This document shows, piece after piece, positions 9,860 through 20,022 of a stretch of 30,700 nt of DNA. A model generated the notes under the pieces. It had not been told where the DNA came from. It did no database searches and saw only the letters and a program-made list of their open reading frames with translations. Source of the DNA: Sperchopsis tessellata. Its lineage: Eukaryota > Arthropoda > Insecta > Coleoptera > Hydrophilidae. Position numbers and translations under genes: made by a program. Where the stretch lies: assembly GCA_033557685.1 (NCBI GenBank), contig JAWQRN010000368.1:1-30700 (forward strand), in the 5' to 3' direction. Position 1 is the first letter of the stretch; every line of letters starts with the position of its first letter.

Positions 9860-10361
9860 AATAAGAAAGGTCCTTATACTAAAGTAAATATTCAAATAGA
9901 TTCCCATTTTCGGGCTAAGCAGAATCCTAATCTATTATAAAAAGAATTTATAGTATTAGTCTACGTTGTTCCAGCTATATTCCTGCATTCTTTCCGTATA
10001 TAATTGTTTAAGACATTTAAATTATCGTGTCTTTTTATATGAATTTTAGTTTTTAGGAAACTCTACAAAAAATCATTTTGAGAAACATCTGGAGATTTTA
10101 GCGGCCAATTAATCTCTCCGCCCCTCTCAATCCATCGGCCTGGAAACACCTGGTTGAGATATTTTTGACTTCAGCACCAGAATGTGCTAGGCAGTCACCT
10201 TGTTGGTACCACACTCCTTCAATATCCGTTACTTCTCTAATTTTAATAATAATTTCACGTACTTTTGGTTGATAAGATTTCCTTCGATGAAAATAGGTTC
10301 TATTATTTCGTCTTCCAATATTCCCGCCCATACATTTACCCTTTCTGCGCATGAGTAGCAC
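9860..10361 (-). pseudogene. DD41D-like transposase, C-terminal half, broken
   Basis: Transposase remnant in the core of the long-TIR element. On minus, residues MGGNIGRRNNRTYF match the stretch before the second catalytic motif. VWYQQGDCLAHSGAEVKN then matches the family's WFQQDGAPAH motif, with D and G swapped. After a frameshift at the RWI..GG region comes EINWPLKSPDVSQNDFL with a stop, matching the family's RSPDLTPLDFFLWG. Then follow FLKTKIHIKRHDNLNVLNNY and RKECRNIAGTT. Counting across the shift gives about 40-41 residues between the second and third Asp, as in DD41D (rosa/Visitor-type) elements. The N-terminal DNA-binding part and first Asp are absent; the sequence beyond 10361 is a TC repeat and unrelated. 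The same broad family recurs at 24707-25588. Confidence 0.8.
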
Positions 10362-10365
10362 GTTG

Positions 10366-10381
10366 TCTCTCTCTCTCTCTC
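10366..10381. repeat. (TC)n microsatellite
   Basis: Eight TC units directly upstream (in coding sense) of the transposase remnant. Confidence 0.9.
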
Positions 10382-10735
10382 AGCAGCAAATATGTTAGTA
10401 ACATATTTAAAACACTTTAAGCATTTCTAATTTTTTCTGAAACATTTTACAATTTGGCAAAAATTGCATGTAATTAAGTAAAACTGACACTGGCACAAAA
10501 CAAAATAGCTTTCTCTTATATCCGTAAAAAAATATGACATCGTTGATGAAAATTTGAAATACGTCAAAATATTGCATTATTGATGGATGTTTAAATATTT
10601 TACTGTTGATAAATGTTTTATTAACAAAAGTAATTTACTTACTGGTTTATAAAAGTAATTTAAAATAATAAATATTCAGATAAAATACTTACTGACTACT
10701 TCAATGTAATCTCCGCAAAAAAAAAGTATTGGGGT

Positions 10736-10811
10736 TCCCGCCAGATTCGAACCTACTACCCTGCCATATGATCCGTGCTATGCCTACTACGTTTCGCACT
10801 GCACCACACGT
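10736..10811 (-). ncRNA. tRNA-like unit in right inverted end (tRNA-derived)
   Basis: The minus-strand counterpart of 9225-9302. A-box-like TGGTGCAGTGCG lies at 10795-10806 and B-box-like GGTTCGAATCT at 10743-10753. The box B is closer to consensus here than in the left copy. As on the left, the acceptor stem is poor. Confidence 0.65.
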
Positions 10812-10819
10812 ACATAAAC

Positions 10820-10832
10820 AAAACATAACCAT
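10820..10832 (+). repeat. 13-bp target-site duplication, left copy
   Basis: AAAACATAACCAT, identical to 10993-11005 on the other side of the hairpin element. Confidence 0.88.
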
Positions 10833-10992
10833 GTGTTATTTTAATATCTGATAAATTCAAATATCAAGCAAACCGGCCAAGTCAATATATTAATACAGAA
10901 ATTAACTACGCTTGGCCGGTTTGCTTGATATTTGAATTTAGCAAATATTAAAATAACACGTTTATGTACGGCCAAGGAAGCAACACATTGTT
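10833..10992. mobile_element. 160-bp hairpin (palindromic) element inserted in the right TIR
   Basis: Two arms of about 49 bp are near-perfect complements. They run from GTGTTATTTTAATAT through AAGCAAACCGGCCAAG, and back from CTTGGCCGGTTTGCTT to ATATTAAAATAACAC, around a short loop. A tail GTTTATGTACGGCCAAGGAA reaching to CACATTGTT follows. The element is bracketed by the perfect 13-bp repeat AAAACATAACCAT (10820-10832 and 10993-11005). The opposite TIR shows the site with a single copy, so this is a true insertion with a 13-bp target duplication. It has no coding capacity. It shares sequence with 30265-30433 and 30590-30700. Confidence 0.88.
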
Positions 10993-11005
10993 AAAACATA
11001 ACCAT
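10993..11005 (+). repeat. 13-bp target-site duplication, right copy
   Basis: AAAACATAACCAT, identical to 10820-10832. Confidence 0.88.
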
Positions 11006-11228
11006 AATTATGTACTTGAATTAGATGTTATTAATAGAGAGCATTTTCCAATTTTTATTTCATTAAATGATTAAAATGTGTTAATTTATCAAAATGTAGT
11101 ATTTAAAAGCCGTTCCCAAATATTATGCAATAAAATGCGTTGGTTTTTATCACTGGGGCGCAAATATAAGGTACTTCCAGATTTATATCGAATTTCATAT
11201 GTCCCAGAATGTAAGGTGACACCCAGTA

Positions 11229-12308
11229 TATATTTTTCAAATAATGTGCAAGTAGCACATTAGAGAACCCCTACAATATATACGTCTGTTTTATACTAAA
11301 TTTGGCAATTATTTTTTTTTTGTACCGCGCTCGTGTGCCACACCTCATTTTTTATGTGAGAATTCGGCTCGCTACAGCATAACTAAGTTCAAAAAGGATG
11401 CTCTCAATAAAGTGCCCGAACTTTAACCGCAAAAGGGTTTCCATTTCGAATACATTTCTCACTTTACTGTGTGCCGACCACACCAGTCTCGTTTTTAAGT
11501 ATGCTTCTACTTCCTTATGTTACCAATCTACCTTTGTATACAGAACATTTAAGATTGTATATTCATTAAAGTTGTACAAACCAACTTTTCTAATGATCAA
11601 GTCTCAATAATATTTAGGAACAATTTCGTCGAACCCATATCTGATCCTAATTATATTCTATCCGTAAGTTCAAGCATAATAGAAAACCAAGTGATTTGTT
11701 GCAATTTAATATTAATGTGGTGTAATGCTAGGTTTTAATTGTTCAAATCAGTTATTACTAATTCAGATGGTATTTGCGTTCAAGTATTAACTTTTCAAAT
11801 ATAGCAAGTTAAGTCATGAAGATTTATGAATGGAGAAGTAGTACACGCAATTAACGCTTTCAATGTCCGAGTTTATATTAATTTTAAACGGTGTAGTTGC
11901 AAATGTGCTTTGTTCTGTAAAATTCAATAGGTAGGCAGTAAAAGTTATCTAGTTGTACGTAGGTGGAACAACCGCTAGTAAAATAAGCATCGGACTGGAA
12001 AAATATAAATCAGCCCCACGTTTCATTTCGTTGACGTGATTCTGCCGGGAAAATTCTTTATTACTCTTGTTCTACTTGAATTTGTAGGCGTACCATTTAA
12101 AATTAACTTTCCGAACTAATATGTGGTGTTTCTTATTTAGCTTAGTTATATTCCGGTTCTTCCAACATGCCCAAATTAACGCTCAAGATATGTTCCCAGA
12201 AGACGCGGTATAAGCGCAAAACGAAACAACGTAACACGGTAAATAGGGATAGGGGAAAACGTGATCAAGAATAAACAAGTTTTACCTTAATTTTCAGTTA
12301 TTTTCATA
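11229..12308. other. no recognisable feature
   Basis: AT-rich sequence with short open frames (for example 11398-11610) that show no domain, no codon bias and no similarity I can name. I treat it as non-coding. Confidence 0.5.
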
Positions 12309-13740
12309 TTAACCCTTGTCTGTGGTTGAATTAACGACCACATTTGTAAGTTGTCAATATGAGCGGCAACTTCGATAGATTACCGGTCCGATATTCAATC
12401 GATTCTTTAGTCTAACGTTATGTGGTTGGATTACAGCTCACATTTCAAGTTTGTGTAATGCTTTAAAAGTTTCTAATATTTTCTACTAATAAGATATAAG
12501 CACCCAAAATGTACATAACCTAAAATTGTCTATTATCTTATAGTTTCACACAAAGAAAAAAGAAATGGATTAATATTCTTATGAAGTGTCGAATGAGCAA
12601 GCTGTGGATTCTGAATTAGAAGGTAATAGCGATGCAGATGATGTTCAGGTTCAAAGAAAACCATCAATGGATCGATCGTCTACTAGCCGACAAGAAAATT
12701 TTGATTCAGACGACAGTGTTACTGTGCAAAAGCTGGCAAGAGAACTTATTGTGCTGAAACTAGTTTGGATGATTCAGAATATTCAGAAATTGAGGATGAG
12801 AATGAAGAGAATGTTAGTAAAAAGAGAAAGTATACAAACATTTCACATAAATGTGATGACTCTCATTATGAAAGGCATCAAATTAGGAAAATCCTAAAAC
12901 ATTTAAGTAATTTGTTTTTCACGAGGCCCAAAAATATAATTTAGATTGACCTGCTCATATTTTCAATTATTTTTTTGATGATGATATCAAAAAACATACT
13001 GTATCGGAATCAAATAAATTTGCAAGTGATAAAGGTGAAACATTAGACCTTACATTGGAAGAGCTAGATGCTTTCTTTGTCATACTCATCATAACAGGTT
13101 TTCATGTGTTACCTAGTATGAGAATGTACTGTGACCCGAACTTGTACGTTTAGAGGGTAGCAAATGTTATTTCGTTGAAGAAGTACCTTAATATTCTCAG
13201 ATATCTCTCTATATAAGCAAATGCCATAGAAAAAACAAGCAGACTTCGATAAGCTATATAAAATAAGGACGCTTCTTACACATTTCAATCAGCGATTTAA
13301 ATCTGCTATCAACCCTAGTAGGCGCCTGGAAATTGATAAAATTCTGGTCGGTTTCAAAAGTAGATCATCTTTGAAGCAATACATGCCTATGGAACCGACT
13401 AAACGAAGATTTGGGGGTTCTCATGTAGTCAAACTAGTTGTTTGCTCCATTTATCCGTATACAAAGGTAAAACTACTATTGAAGAGGATAGCATATTAGG
13501 AGAAAGAACCGTTCTGGAATTGTGGAAACAATTTAAAGGTCATGGATGCTGTTTATTTTTTGACATTTTTCTTTGCTGGCGGCACACTTCGTAAAAACTG
13601 AAAACATTACCCAAAAGTGGTTGCAAGTTATAACCTCCAAAGGGCGTTTGTGCTGCAGAAGGTGGCAGTTAGAGATATGGTTCAAGTACTATTGAACGTG
13701 AACAGACCTCATGTCTGAGGAAACAAAAGTAAAATTTGTT
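12309..13740 (+). mobile_element. piggyBac-like element, 5' end and most of the transposase region
   Basis: TTAA at 12309-12312 is followed at once by CCCTTGTCTGTGG. TTAA plus CCC is the hallmark left end of piggyBac elements. A 5' leader of about 250 bp precedes the transposase pseudogene. I could not find a matching GGG-TTAA right end within 3 kb, so the copy seems 3'-truncated or its end has decayed. The right boundary is the last recognisable coding trace. Confidence 0.75.
12565..13720 (+). pseudogene. piggyBac transposase, broken
   Basis: Start ATG at 12565 with an in-frame TAA two codons later. The acidic N-terminus reads VSNEQAVDSELEGNSDADD. After a shift it continues with TSLDDSEYSEIEDENEENV and KKRKYTNISHKCDDSHYERH. 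The DDE part follows: PAHIFNYFFDDDIKKHTVSE, SNKFASDKGETLDLTLEEL, DAFFVILIITGFHVLPSM (about 12950-13125). Next come RLEIDKILVGFKSRSSLKQY and MPMEPTKRRFG (about 13325-13410), the family's signature around the first catalytic Asp, which is kept while the adjacent Glu reads Lys. GERTVLELWKQFKGHGCCLF and FDIFL (13500-13570) hold the second Asp. KHYPK is faintly visible near 13600. The third Asp and the C-terminal Cys-rich zinc domain are missing. Several stops and shifts make it a pseudogene. Confidence 0.92.
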
Positions 13741-14303
13741 TGCCGGAATACATAATATAGTAATTGTCTTAGGAATATATACGTTTACACTTATTTTTAA
13801 GAATATTCATGATCAAGTCAATTTAGAAGGATGAAGATACTTTTTGATTGTAAAGACAATTTTATAAGCAAACAATATAGAGAAAATTTTCAAGTTTAAA
13901 TGATATATAATTATTAAATACAATGGGTCATTAAAGTGCTCAATTTATTGTAAACCAATATAAAGACTTAATTTATTGTTGCTAAACGAAGTTAATTTAA
14001 AAAAGTTTATTTTATTAATAATTGATATAATTGTAAAAATGCAGATTCTGGTGTTCCCCAATTAATACCTCGTGAAAACGAGTTATTCTCCCTTGTAACC
14101 ATAAAATATTATGTTCTAAGTTAACAGTGTTTTAATGCATGCCGTAATAATCTTGTAAAAATTAAACCATAACAAAATAAATCTTTAGTTGAAGAAAATT
14201 GCTACAACAGTTACACTTGCAGTTTCAACTCTACATTCAATTGTCAATAAACCCAGAAAGTGTAAGACACGAAAGCTTCTTATTGCAAAATATCCGCGAA
14301 AAT
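13741..14303. other. no recognisable feature
   Basis: AT-rich sequence after the last piggyBac coding trace. It could include the decayed piggyBac 3' part, but no motif supports that. Confidence 0.45.
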
Positions 14304-14336
14304 CTATATATATATATATATATATACATATATTGG
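14304..14336. repeat. (TA)n microsatellite, slightly interrupted
   Basis: Mostly TA dinucleotides with one ACA interruption, immediately before the Tc1 fragment. Confidence 0.9.
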
Positions 14337-14344
14337 TCTTTGTA

Positions 14345-14660
14345 GTAACCAGATTTTAAAATAAAACCAAGACCCTAAGGACACGGCTATGGTGACACGG
14401 GTAAGGTTGCTTTATACTGTTCTAAAACAACTGTTTTCGCCACCTCAATCTCCCTGATTTGAATCTCATAGAGCATGTGTGGGATTATTTAGATAGAAAA
14501 TTAGAAAGCACGTGATCACAAGTAAAGAAACACTGAAAATGCAATAATGGAGGTATGGGATAATCTACCACCAAATTATAATGATTCACTTGTTCACTGC
14601 ATTCCAAAAAGATTAGATGCAGTTATGAAGCAGAGGCAATCCAACGAAATATTAAAACCA
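14345..14660 (+). pseudogene. Tc1-like transposase, C-terminal fragment
   Basis: The remnant begins near the second catalytic motif, where ACCCTAAGGACACGGC recalls the Tc1 wording NDPKHTA with damage. It continues with a degraded PPQSPDL, then NLIEHVWDYLDRKLES at about 14464-14513, where the catalytic Glu of DD34E (in IEH) is kept. Then come VKKTLKNAIMEVWDNLPPNY and HCIPKRLDAVMKQRQ, the usual end of Tc1 proteins. Frameshifts separate these parts. No inverted ends were found. This is a different branch of the superfamily from the mariner at the left edge and the DD41D-like elements. Confidence 0.88.
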
Positions 14661-16560
14661 AGTATTAAACCTATTTTTATATTAAATTTCACATTGTTTG
14701 ATTACTTTTTTGATATAAGATTCTGTTTAATTTTCATTACCGTTGTAATTTATGCATAATTGTATTTATACTACATAATTAATATTGATAAACTATATAA
14801 TTTAGTCCCATAAATATAAATTTGAAACATTTAAATACAAAAATGCGATATCTTAAATGTTAAATATGTTAGCCTAGAAAATGATTGGAGGTAATGTCAA
14901 GCCTCCAATAATTTAATTAGTAAATAATTGTTAATGTATTATAACAATGCGAATCTTACTATTCCATAACCTTCCGTCGAAAGCAATGACACTGGAATTG
15001 CAAAACGTCAATGCTAAATATTCGCAATGTGCCATTTACCGAGTGCGTTGCCCAATATCAAACAAGGATATTCACGAATTGTGCAAAGATAAGCCTATTA
15101 CGTATATTCCCCTATATAATTAACGGGTATACGCCTTTCATAAATAATACGTTGTGTCAACGCATGAAAAACGATTCTACAATGTACACCTACAACACGT
15201 TCCTTGCCTGGCTGTTCAAAACACAAACGACTAACAAGAAAAAAACATTACTTGGGCACAAAAGAGGTGGACATGAGGGACGAGAGCCCCACTATGGGCT
15301 AGAGCTAGATAGATAACGTGCCGGAAACCGCGTACGAGCGATGTGAAGTTCGTTGGTAGTTGGTATATAGTAGTTAAAAATTCAATGTGGCTCGAAAACC
15401 ACAGAACAAAGAAGCGCTCAGAACATTCGGACCTTGAACCTACCTCGCTTCGTCCCACCTTGGATATGCAACCAAGTTCAACATCCTTAGTTGGGTTGAT
15501 TATCTTTCATAACCTAAAAATAAGCCGCACTTGTTTCTGTATACTCTTAAGAGCAACTCGATTAATTTTTGGACTATTTATAAAATATGCTACTACTTGC
15601 CGAGGGTGTTATACATGCCGCTTATTTGTGTAAACAGCAACTGACCACCGGTATATTTGGCCCCGCTAGGTTATTGTATTGTAGCCCAGTCACACACTTC
15701 TGGTTGCTTAGACATATATACTCATACATATATGTACACATGCGTGTACAGTCTGATAGATAATTAGCAAGAAGTCTGAACTATTTTGAGCACATCCATA
15801 TTGTGCGACTGGTATACAGGGTTGCCACCTTCATTTTGGTCTTGACCCGGAGATATTTTGCAACAAAACACTGTTGTTTTAGCATATTTTCTTACAAAAT
15901 CACAAGTTAATATGAAATATTAACATAAAATAAACAATATAGATATATGTGTAGAATCTTGGCCTATCAGGAATTAGGTATTCTTTAGATATGAAAGCCT
16001 TTATAGCAAAATTATTTATTTTCTTCTTTGTTTCTTTTAACTTAATTGGTATTATATTTGCTACATTTACCATTAAATAGGAAATATCATTTGTTCTTAA
16101 GCTAGGCGATTTTAGAGTTCAGACTGAAATATTGCTGGATTTATTTTATGTGACAATTCCATATTGTAGCTGGATGTTATGTCAAATATTGTTCACATTG
16201 TTTCCCGTTTCTATTTCTTGTGGTATACGTTAGTTGGGTCATTTCTGGGTTGTATTGTGACTTACTTATTCTAAATGTGGTACACTTTCCTTCATCCTAG
16301 TGTGTTTAAATAGAAAATTGAATATATTTGGAATGTGAAGACCTTAAAACTATTTATTTTTTGTAGACATTTTAAAGAGTTATTGTCTTCTTATTTGATG
16401 GTCCCATCCAGCATTGCTCATCTTTCCATCGTTCCACCCACTTTGTTCCTCTATGGAGTACTCTTTTTTTCTCCCTTGCGGACTCTAGTCTTTGATTATT
16501 TTTAACCATCTGGTATTATTTGCTCATGGTACGTCTTGTTACAAATAATAACAGGCACAG
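14661..16560. other. no recognisable gene
   Basis: About 1.9 kb in which I can name nothing with confidence. The largest open frames (15011-15316 and 15343-15633) overlap on opposite strands with equal quality and match no family, so both look spurious. A CAGGGTTGCCACC at 15819 resembles the first bases of hAT ends but has no partner. Confidence 0.45.
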
Positions 16561-16579
16561 CCTGGATTATATGTAGATA

Positions 16580-17700
16580 CTAGTGGTAAAAGAAATTCCA
16601 AAATATCTGATTTGACTAAACCCCTACAACAGCTCCATAGAGAACAAAAAAGTATAATCAACCCACGATGGCAGAAAATATAGTGTGTAAACACTTCCAA
16701 AAACCATAAAAAAGAGAATAAAGAAATATGTTCGAAGATACAAAAAGAGCATAGAAACTATAGGCAGGTGAAACAAAGACTTACGATTGGGAAAAAGCAA
16801 ATATTAGCCCTCAAAAAACGGTGAGACAGTTAACGATAAAGAGGATATCCTTAGAGAGGTTTTAGCAAGAACTATATCAAGACGAAAGTACATATAAAAA
16901 ATCATACGAGGAAGAAGTTCCATCAATATTGCCTTTAGAAGTCGCACATGCTTTGAAATCTATGAAGTATGGAAAAGCACCCGGAGAGGACGGCACTATA
17001 CGATTGGCATACCAACAATAACTGGAGAAGAGATATATACAGTTTTGGCAAAATGGTATACATTATCTTGGGCATTGCAAAAACAATTAGAAGACTTAAC
17101 TAAGATGTTTACCAAAATAATTAAGAATCACCTTACAGACCAGTTGGATTCATAACTTCCAAAAGAATAGGCAGGTTTTCGTAAAGGATATTGCATAATT
17201 GGCCTCATTCATCCAGTGCACGACTTAATATTCAGATAAGAGTATAATCTGCCACCATGATGTGCTTTCGTAAACTACGCGAAGGCATTTGACTCCATCA
17301 AAACAAGAATAGTGAGAAATGCTTTCGCCCAAACTGGAATTTCATCCGCCTATGTACGGATCATTCAAAAGATTTATGAAAAAGTTACATAAAGTGTTAA
17401 AATACACCACGCAAAGGAACCTTTTGATATTCAAATAGTGTTCTGAGAACAAGATTGGGCATATAAGTGAATGGAGAATATCTTAACCAGTTAAATTTGC
17501 AGGCTACCCCGACTAATGTGTACATCAAGGATATATTCATAGAAACCATAACATCTTACTATTGAGGAGAGCTCATAAAGATGGATGGAGACATTTTCTA
17601 GGAGATAGTGCGAAGAACAAAGCTTGCATGGAGTACAACCGACCATCTAAGCGACATATTTAAGTCGCAGATGAATTTGTGTTTGAAACGTCTACAGTTC
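16580..17700 (+). pseudogene. RTE-like LINE reverse transcriptase, copy A, broken
   Basis: Fragments of one LINE protein in order: QLHREQKSIINPRW (16630), TIGKKQILALKKR (16785), then QELYQDEST (about 16862) and KKSYEEEVPSILPLEVAHAL to KSMKYGKAPGEDG (16895-16995), the conserved lead-in to the RT domain. AGFRKGYCIIGLIHPV follows (17172-17220), then FVNYAKAFDSIKTR (about 17268-17310), which is RT motif A with the catalytic Asp changed to Asn. After that come GISSAYVRIIQKIYEK, KYTTQRNLLIF-like remains, VNGEYLNQL, and RRTKLAWSTTDHLSDIFKS near 17610-17675. No YADD box is readable. Many stops and shifts. The last part is repeated at 18258-18390. Confidence 0.88.
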
Positions 17701-18257
17701 CAGAATTTATAACTTTTCATTGTATTAGTAACCTTGAAAATCTTGTTGCTAAATATTTAAAATACGATGACGTTATGAAGACGGTTCTACAGATTGTGTG
17801 TAATGTGTATATCGAGGGTACACTCATAGAAACAGAAAAAAGACATAGCTTACGTTGTAAAATTAGAGATAATTTTCTAAAACCGTATAAAACCAAAGAG
17901 TAGCATAAAAAGTATATGCAAATTCATAAAAATAAGAAAGCATAAAAAAACATGAAGAGAATTTATTCATTTATTTATCTTCAAGTTATGAAGAGCATTA
18001 AAAAAAACAGTTAGCCATCCTTTGCTAGCGGAAAATTCCTTTTCTTACGATATTCAAAAGCAAACACCTACTCACTTGCAGAATTCGATATTAAACTTCA
18101 CGAAAACAGAATGTACATGTGGGGACCACTGAAATACGCTTATTTCCATATGTACATATACAACGGGAAAACACTGAAAAAATCGCACCGCATAACTTTA
18201 AAACCGCATATAAAAAGATACGCATAAAAAAGACTCGACTATATTGTATTTTGGTCA
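17701..18257. other. A-rich spacer between two LINE copies
   Basis: This stretch is unusually rich in A runs, with GCATAAAAA recurring near 17902, 17940 and 18220. At its right end the minus strand reads AGTCGAGTCTTTTTTATGCG, a layout reminiscent of Tigger/pogo-type ends, but no left partner is clear. An open frame at 17679-17903 has no recognisable domain. Confidence 0.4.
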
Positions 18258-18712
18258 GCTCATAACGATGGATGAAGACATTTCTTTAGAGATAGCTCGA
18301 AGAACAAAGCTTGCATTGAGTATAACTGGCAGTCTAAGCAAAATATTTAAGAATCAGATTATTTTGTATTAAAAACGCATGGTTTTCGATCAGAGTATCT
18401 TGCCTGTGCTGAGCTTCAAACAACGCAAAGGAGTATTGAGAGATTTGATGACTTTGAGAATTTGTTTTAGAAGGCACTGAACATAGATAAGAAGTAAGAC
18501 TTAGGCCTGGAATAATGTTATAAGGATGGTGAAGATGCTGAAGTGGAATTGACATCTTGGAAGGCTACCAGATCGATCATCGACGGTTTAAAGAAGTAAC
18601 CTTGGGGAAGTTGAGAGATAAAGTAATATTATCACGTGGATGAGAAGGATGCATAACCGTGGTAAGGGAAAAGCCTTCTTCCAGAAGTAGATTAATGATT
18701 ATGATGATTATG
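18258..18712 (+). pseudogene. RTE-like LINE, copy B, 3' end with microsatellite tail
   Basis: The start duplicates the end of copy A (17567-17695 against 18258-18390). RRTKLALSITGSLSKIFKNQ leads into MVFDQSILPVLS. A deletion follows, then remnants of the C-terminal motif (KMVKMLKWN, RLPDRSSTV) and ITWMRRMHNRGKGKAFFQ at about 18633-18690. The element closes in ATTAATGATTATGATGATTATGA. A tandem ATGATT-type tail is characteristic of RTE-clade 3' ends. It is severely truncated at the 5' side. Confidence 0.82.
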
Positions 18713-18715
18713 ATA

Positions 18716-19734
18716 TCACTAACACAAATTATAAGTAATGTTTATTTTGTTGTCGTATATATAAAAATATTTCTAACTCAGTAACAGTAGCCTAACCTTG
18801 TTGCAAATATGAACTTTGCGTTTTGCAATGGCCTACGTTTTCAATACTATCCGGTCGGTTGTGTATTTTGCAAATTGTCGGCTTATGTGTGCAGAATTTT
18901 ATTCCGAAGAGCCTTGCTTATGGCGCACGGGAGCCTCCAAGCGTGAAATGGTTTAACAACACTGTAGCTATGACCCACGTCTGTACACATGCGTTTCATT
19001 GGTTTATATATTACGAATGACAGGGTTACGAGTAGTGTGTTTGAAAATATTACAGTTGTTTTGGATCGTAAAGCGCTGGGCTTTCATAACAAAATACTTT
19101 GTATGACTGAAATGGGAAACGATCACGTCACTGAATAGGGTTGAGATATGTAAATGTCAAAGTGTAATCTAAACTTACGTACTCTGTATTAGTCTCTCAA
19201 TGAACGCTTTGGAGTGAGGTTTACTAACGTAACTATGATTTATGTAACAATAGTAATGGTACTTACACCATGAAAATTGATAATTAGATACTATTATGTT
19301 ATGATTGAAGAATGGTATCTGTCGTTAAGGAGATAACACCTTTTATGTGGGAGGGCATATGTGTATATGTATATATAAATGACAAGTTTTGGTTAATTAG
19401 ATCCATTTACTTCTGTGTGTATACACTTTGTATTTAATGAATTTTATATTATAAAAATGCTGTTTCAAAAAGTGCTTATTATCATAAAGAAATTGGAAAA
19501 AAAGCCTATATTGCACATGCTAAATGGGGTGCTACTCCAATCATAAGAATCAAGTTCCTAGCAAACAAATATTTATTTGATATTTAAAAATAATACTCTT
19601 TTCAACAAAATCCATAAGATGACAACTGAAATCCTTACGTCACAGTTCTGAATTCACAAACCAATTCCTCCCTTAACAGAAACTTACATAAATATCAATT
19701 ATCTCTGCAAGTTTAATAAAAATAATGAGGTAGA
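18716..19734. other. no recognisable feature
   Basis: AT-rich sequence with short open frames (such as 18823-19020) and no family similarity that I can see. Confidence 0.5.
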
Positions 19735-20015
19735 CCCGGCTTTAGATTTAATAAAATTTGTCCAGTCTAACATACCAACTAATATTGTCAATTTGGAGGA
19801 TTACTCCAAATGCACAGTACATATGCGAAATAGTTTGTTTAGTTTTTTTTATTAATGAGAAATATCCTGGTTTTATCTATATTTTCACTAGTGGTTCTGA
19901 AGCTGTAGATCGGATAGGATTAGTAGTACAACATGGCATCCATTCTCACTGCACAACTTGTTGCTATTTTAAAGGTACTGAAAACTATTTACGAAAGTAA
20001 TGAGAAACAATATAT
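19735..20015 (+). pseudogene. LINE RNase H domain, first part
   Basis: Reading LDLIKFVQSNIPTNIVNLED, then after a shift INEKYPGFIYIFTSGSEAVD. The latter fits the start of the RNase H domain in Jockey/I/R1-group LINEs (normally xHIYTDGSKxxD). The catalytic Asp of the TDGS motif reads Ser. The continuation is lost at the Penelope-like insertion, and the sequence resumes at about 20855. Confidence 0.5.
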
Positions 20016-20022
20016 TATACTT

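Larger units (their letters stand above)
8978..11226 (-). mobile_element. Tc1/mariner-superfamily element with about 410-bp inverted ends carrying tRNA-like units
   Basis: The element begins CCGGGTGTCAC after TA (8976-8977). It ends with the complement of CTGGGTGTCAC followed by TA (11227-11228). The two ends remain alignable inward for about 410 bp: 8978-9388 against the complement of 10648-11226, once a later 173-bp insertion-plus-duplication is removed. Shared landmarks include CACATATGAAAT, CTACATTTTGATAAATTAA, TCTAATTCAAGTA, TCGAATCTGGCGGGAA and GTATTTTATCTGAATATTTAT. The core (9389-10647) holds a decayed transposase on minus. Apart from the insertion the element is about 2.08 kb. Both ends contain a Pol III-promoter-like tRNA unit, which is not a normal part of such ends. 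Confidence 0.88.
10648..11226 (-). repeat. right long terminal inverted repeat, interrupted
   Basis: Read on minus, this matches the left arm from CTGGGTGTCAC inward. It is split by a 160-bp hairpin element at 10833-10992 with a 13-bp duplication. Removing both restores ATGGTTATGTTTTGTTTATG, which matches ATGGTTATCTTTTGTTCATA of the left arm. Confidence 0.88.

Noticed and set aside
11398..11610. A 70-codon plus frame as a small gene
   Set aside because: No similarity, no signal peptide pattern and no splice or promoter context; expected by chance in a window of this size.
15011..15633. Open frames of 70-101 codons on both strands
   Set aside because: They overlap on opposite strands, have no domain similarity, no splice signals and no codon preference that would single one out.
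15819..15860. CAGGGTTGCCACC as a hAT-type transposon end
   Set aside because: There is no complementary end, no 8-bp duplication and no hAT coding trace nearby; a 13-base match is too little.
17679..17903. A 74-codon frame as part of the RTE protein
   Set aside because: It overlaps the end of copy A in a different frame and has none of the LINE C-terminal motifs.
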